A stretch of 64,000 nt of DNA from Coemansia sp. RSA 487. Taxonomy: Eukaryota > Kickxellomycota > Kickxellomycetes > Kickxellales > Kickxellaceae. The notes beneath the pieces were generated by a model. The model was not told the DNA's origin. It did not search any database and worked only from the letters and a program-made list of their open reading frames with translations. Each line of letters opens with the position of its first letter. The first letter of the stretch is position 1. Location: contig JANBRJ010000026.1 in NCBI GenBank assembly GCA_027577595.1, forward strand, positions 1 through 64,000, read 5' to 3'. Positions 60,903-64,000 of this stretch are shown piece after piece. Made by a program: the position numbers and the translations under genes.

Positions 60903-63900
60903 ATGGCACACCGTGATAATTACACATCTCCTATGCTAGAGGCTCGGTCAGCTTACACGCCTGTCAGAGATGATAGTGCCCTTCGATATGACTCGACGGC
61001 GTCTTTGTCTTCCTCATTGCATCCAGTTGATCTCAGCAAGGACAATAGCACTGCTTCGTCTCAGTCGCTAGTATCACATATTGACATTGATGGCAAGCGC
61101 CAGCGCGTATCCCGAGCGTGTGACAAGTGCAGGCGCAAAAAGGTTAAATGCGACGGAAAGCACCCTGTGTGTAGCCACTGTGAGGAGCTTGGGTATGAGT
61201 GCACCTATCTCGATGCAACCAAGAAGCGTGGCCCGCCTAAGGGGTACATCGAAGCCATTGAAACTAGGCTACACAAGGTTGAGGAGCTTCTCCGGGGGCT
61301 TGTTGCTAGCAATCCAGACGCAGCGCGCTATATATACGATGTTTTGCAGAACTCTGCGAGTGGAATCGATGCTGCCGTTATATCTGATACATCTGGAGTG
61401 CTTTTTGGATCGATGGCTATGGATGATTTGAAAGCGCATGCAGTACGAGACAACCACCACAACCTGCAGCAGCGACAGCAACAACAACAGCAACAACAGC
61501 TACAGCTACAGCATCTACAACAACGGTCGGATCAAGGAAACCAGAACGGTCGTGAAGAGATATGTGCAGATGCTGGTGTGGATTCTTACTTGGATCCCGA
61601 TACAGACCCCTTACATATAAGTGCCCCTCCGCACGACTCTTCTAGCCATTCAGCCACAATTAGCACAGCTGCTTTTCCAAACAGTCAGAGTGGTGATAAT
61701 GTTCCTACGTATAATCTGACCCACCTAGAGAAGAGGGTCGGTCATCTGACACTTGATCCCACCGGATCATTGAGATATCTGGGTGACAGTAGCGGCTGGT
61801 ACATTATCAATCACAACCTTGTGTCGCTGGAGACCAGCTCGCGCCTAAAGAAAGGTCCAAGTGGTGCCTTTCGCTGGCCTCCCATCACGACCATTGCAAC
61901 GCGCGAAAGTGATACTGCTGATGCTTCTGGGGCGTCAACTTCAAGTGCTGTCGCTACTACGGCCAACATACCAGCAAGCGCTACACCCATGACAGCTGGC
62001 TCTGCTCCCTCACAGCAAAAAGCCAGCATCGCAACAAACAACAATGCGGCAGGCAGCAACAAGGACACTGCAAGATATAGCATTAACAACTCTTCAAGCG
62101 TAGTCGCCGTACCAAGAAATCCCCCTCCATGTGCCAAGCCGCCAATGCCCAACGTTGACGAGCAAATCAACCTTTTGTCGTTGTATTTTCGCTACGTGCA
62201 CCCAGTGTTCCCTATCCTTTCCAAGACCCACCTTCTTCAACGTGCATTTGACAGAGAAAGGCCATTGGCACCAGCGTTTATGTCTGCAGTCTTTGCCGCC
62301 GCGTCGACATACAAAGCACGGGAGGCCAAAAGCAAAGATGACTTGGCACGCGTGCGCATCCAGATGGCAGTGCACTTTCAGCGCGCAAAGCTTTACCTGG
62401 ATGAGCAGTATACGAACAACTCCCTTTTTTCCATTCTCACTTTGCTGCTTATGTCTGTATACGAGCAAGGAACAATGTCTACTCGAAGCTGGCTCTACTC
62501 TGGTATGGCCATCCGAAAAGCGTACGACATGGGTCTTCACCGGGACATGGGCGTTGCCAAACACAATGAATTAAGCGTTGTTTCTAAGCGCGAAGCAGAC
62601 ATCCGGCTACGTGCCTGGTGGGGCTGCTATATAATGGACATCATGGTCAGCGCAACACTTGGCCGCCCTACCACGATCCGCGACTTCACATTTGATGCAC
62701 CGTTCCCAGACAATTACGGGGATGATGATGACGAGCTGTTGGTAAACTCTTCCTTGAACGAGGATAGTTCCAGCGAAAATACAGATACACGGTTTAGAGA
62801 GTCTCTGGAGCAGGCCATTCGGCGGCGCGCACAGCCGCAGCGGAGCCAGCGACAAGCAGATGCAAGCAAAGTAGCACCGGACCATCATTCCCGCGCAAGC
62901 CATGCAAACCCAAACGCCATCCCCCCTGTGGCAGAGTCCATGCGTGATTATGTGGCTCTTACTATTGGCGACCCAGAGTCTGATGCATCGGATACGGAAG
63001 CCGATGATGCCAGGGGTGAGGGACAGCGAGCTTCTAGAGAAAAGGCCCATGGCGTGTACTACCTCGATCTTCTTCACATATTTGGGCATGTGTTAACAGA
63101 GATGTACACATGCAAGCCCAACCGCGATTTTGCGGTCAAGTACTGCTTCTATAGCTTGCGGTCGCGCACAGAACGGCTCATTGCACTAGACCATGAGCTG
63201 CGACAGTGGATGGACTCGCTTCCAGCTGAGCTTTGCTATCCAGTTGACGATATTCTTGCTGCACGCCCTGCTCGCTGCGTATACATTGCCCTTATCCATC
63301 TTGTGTATTACACCGCGATGATTCTGCTCCATCGGCCATTTATTTCCAGGCTCGGTGGTTCTCATCAGTCAACGCCTTCTTGCGCCATGCCATCTATGGA
63401 TGGTGACCAAACTAGGGACAACCCCGCCGACAGCTGTCACCCTTCCCGAGCTAGCAAATCATCACCATTGCCTTCACATTCCATATGCACCGTGTCGGCA
63501 CAGATGATATCGTTAATAGGCCAGGCAATCATCCAGGACTCGCGTATCTTCATCATGCCCTTCTTGACGTTTATGATGTTTACTGCTGGAACCATGCACC
63601 TTAACAATGTCATCGTTGCTGCTGACAGCTGGATTGCAAGACGCTTCCTCAAGCGCACGCTTAATGTCATGAGCCGGCTCGGTGCACACTGGCAGGTTTC
63701 ATACAAGTGCTACACCATGCTAAACACGCTTGTTCGCGCAAATAAAATTGGTCTCGATCAGCTGGTGGAGGATGACAAAACGGGGATCCGCGTTATTAAA
63801 GAGCGCTATCGCGAAAACATACGCATTTCGCAGATTGTATACGAAGAGCGGTTTTCTCGCCATGCATGGTCTTCTTCAGATCTACCAGATCCCGTCTACT

Positions 63901-64000
63901 CACCTGGATCACCGCTTAGACCCAGCACTCCAGCGCATATGCAAAGCCACGGCGAGAGGAGCAGCCCTTTCAGCAGCACTGGCGATAAAACGCGCTTTGT
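60903..64000 (+). CDS. Zn2Cys6 fungal transcription factor (partial, runs off window)
   Basis: An uninterrupted frame from the ATG at 60903 to the end of the window, 1032 codons without a stop. The zinc cluster is at residues 73-100: CDKCRRKKVKCDGKHPVCSH, then CEELGYEC, with a basic linker and short coiled coil after it (IEAIETRLHKVEELLRG). A poly-Gln tract from CAG/CAA repeats lies near 61466-61530. The fungal-specific transcription factor domain begins around residue 420 (INLLSLYFRYVHPVFPILSK) and includes RLRAWWGCYIMDIMVSATLG and RPTTIRDFTFDAPFPDNYGD. A long acidic insert separates it from VYIALIHLVYYTAMILLHRP. The target genes are unknown. The 3' end is outside the window. Confidence 0.95.
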   Translation, partial: MAHRDNYTSPMLEARSAYTPVRDDSALRYDSTASLSSSLHPVDLSKDNSTASSQSLVSHIDIDGKRQRVSRACDKCRRKKVKCDGKHPVCSHCEELGYECTYLDATKKRGPPKGYIEAIETRLHKVEELLRGLVASNPDAARYIYDVLQNSASGIDAAVISDTSGVLFGSMAMDDLKAHAVRDNHHNLQQRQQQQQQQQLQLQHLQQRSDQGNQNGREEICADAGVDSYLDPDTDPLHISAPPHDSSSHSATISTAAFPNSQSGDNVPTYNLTHLEKRVGHLTLDPTGSLRYLGDSSGWYIINHNLVSLETSSRLKKGPSGAFRWPPITTIATRESDTADASGASTSSAVATTANIPASATPMTAGSAPSQQKASIATNNNAAGSNKDTARYSINNSSSVVAVPRNPPPCAKPPMPNVDEQINLLSLYFRYVHPVFPILSKTHLLQRAFDRERPLAPAFMSAVFAAASTYKAREAKSKDDLARVRIQMAVHFQRAKLYLDEQYTNNSLFSILTLLLMSVYEQGTMSTRSWLYSGMAIRKAYDMGLHRDMGVAKHNELSVVSKREADIRLRAWWGCYIMDIMVSATLGRPTTIRDFTFDAPFPDNYGDDDDELLVNSSLNEDSSSENTDTRFRESLEQAIRRRAQPQRSQRQADASKVAPDHHSRASHANPNAIPPVAESMRDYVALTIGDPESDASDTEADDARGEGQRASREKAHGVYYLDLLHIFGHVLTEMYTCKPNRDFAVKYCFYSLRSRTERLIALDHELRQWMDSLPAELCYPVDDILAARPARCVYIALIHLVYYTAMILLHRPFISRLGGSHQSTPSCAMPSMDGDQTRDNPADSCHPSRASKSSPLPSHSICTVSAQMISLIGQAIIQDSRIFIMPFLTFMMFTAGTMHLNNVIVAADSWIARRFLKRTLNVMSRLGAHWQVSYKCYTMLNTLVRANKIGLDQLVEDDKTGIRVIKERYRENIRISQIVYEERFSRHAWSSSDLPDPVYSPGSPLRPSTPAHMQSHGERSSPFSSTGDKTRF

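Noticed and set aside
61460-61530. CAG/CAA repeat as a possible repeat array
   Set aside because: An in-frame poly-Gln tract in the transcription factor, not a CRISPR-like or satellite array.
1-64000. Biosynthetic gene cluster from the paired themes (GPI14/GPI16, ODC/OAT, ATG8/ATG38)
   Set aside because: The pair members are about 14 to 32 kb apart with unrelated genes between them, so coincidence is the simplest explanation.

Overview
This window is a gene-dense nuclear segment of a fungus. The evidence is compact single-copy eukaryotic housekeeping genes, short introns of about 100 to 200 bases with GTAAGT-like donors and TAG acceptors, a fungal Zn2Cys6 transcription factor, ataxin-2/Pbp1, SAGA Spt3, Rix7, Gpi14/Gpi16 and Utp13. 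A complex I subunit (NDUFA9) excludes the budding yeasts that lost complex I. The overall style suggests an early-diverging lineage, possibly Kickxellomycotina, but that is inference and no rRNA or other phylogenetic marker is present to settle it.

Layout. 0.2-12.7 kb: COQ2, an orphan four-helix membrane protein, a cytochrome b5-domain protein, RIX7/NVL, CSN5, SRP40/NOLC1, MOB1, a BRD8-like bromodomain protein, ATG8. 13.6-21.2 kb: a G/C-rich ornithine decarboxylase gene, nuclear poly(A)-binding protein PAB2, ataxin-2/PBP1 (with a hidden first exon), mitochondrial ribosomal protein bL9m. 21.6-37.3 kb: UTP13, a small LYR-like protein, a secreted S28 serine peptidase, ATG38/NRBF2, a 45-residue four-cysteine protein, NMNAT, GPI14, SEC22 and a SAC2-type inositide phosphatase. 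37.3-43.5 kb is an A/T-rich, gene-poor island with a broken Ty1/copia fossil and scattered membrane-protein-like frames. 43.5-52.99 kb: an orphan 124-residue protein, NDUFA9, ornithine aminotransferase, GPI16, SPT3, acylaminoacyl-peptidase. 53.0-54.6 kb is a second island with a wrecked Tc1/mariner transposon, followed by a secreted cysteine-rich protein. 55.3-64 kb is G/C-richer: a triple-KH RNA-binding protein, an alpha/beta hydrolase, VPS36 and a Zn2Cys6 transcription factor that runs off the end.

Genes alternate strand and are mostly convergent or divergent pairs with small gaps. I see no operon-like or biosynthetic cluster. Recurrent themes (two GPI-anchor genes, two ornithine enzymes, two autophagy genes, two poly(A)-network genes) are probably coincidental except perhaps the adjacent PAB2-PBP1 pair.

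I did not find a clearly new multi-gene system. The most promising unexplained signals are a structured, possibly non-coding RNA locus at about 31.49-31.73 kb inside an unusually wide convergent gap, a 15-bp hairpin at 25.16-25.21 kb, the secreted cysteine-rich orphan at 54.6 kb next to a transposon relic, and a tendency for introns to sit within 40 bases of the start codon. No tRNA, rRNA or CRISPR array was seen.
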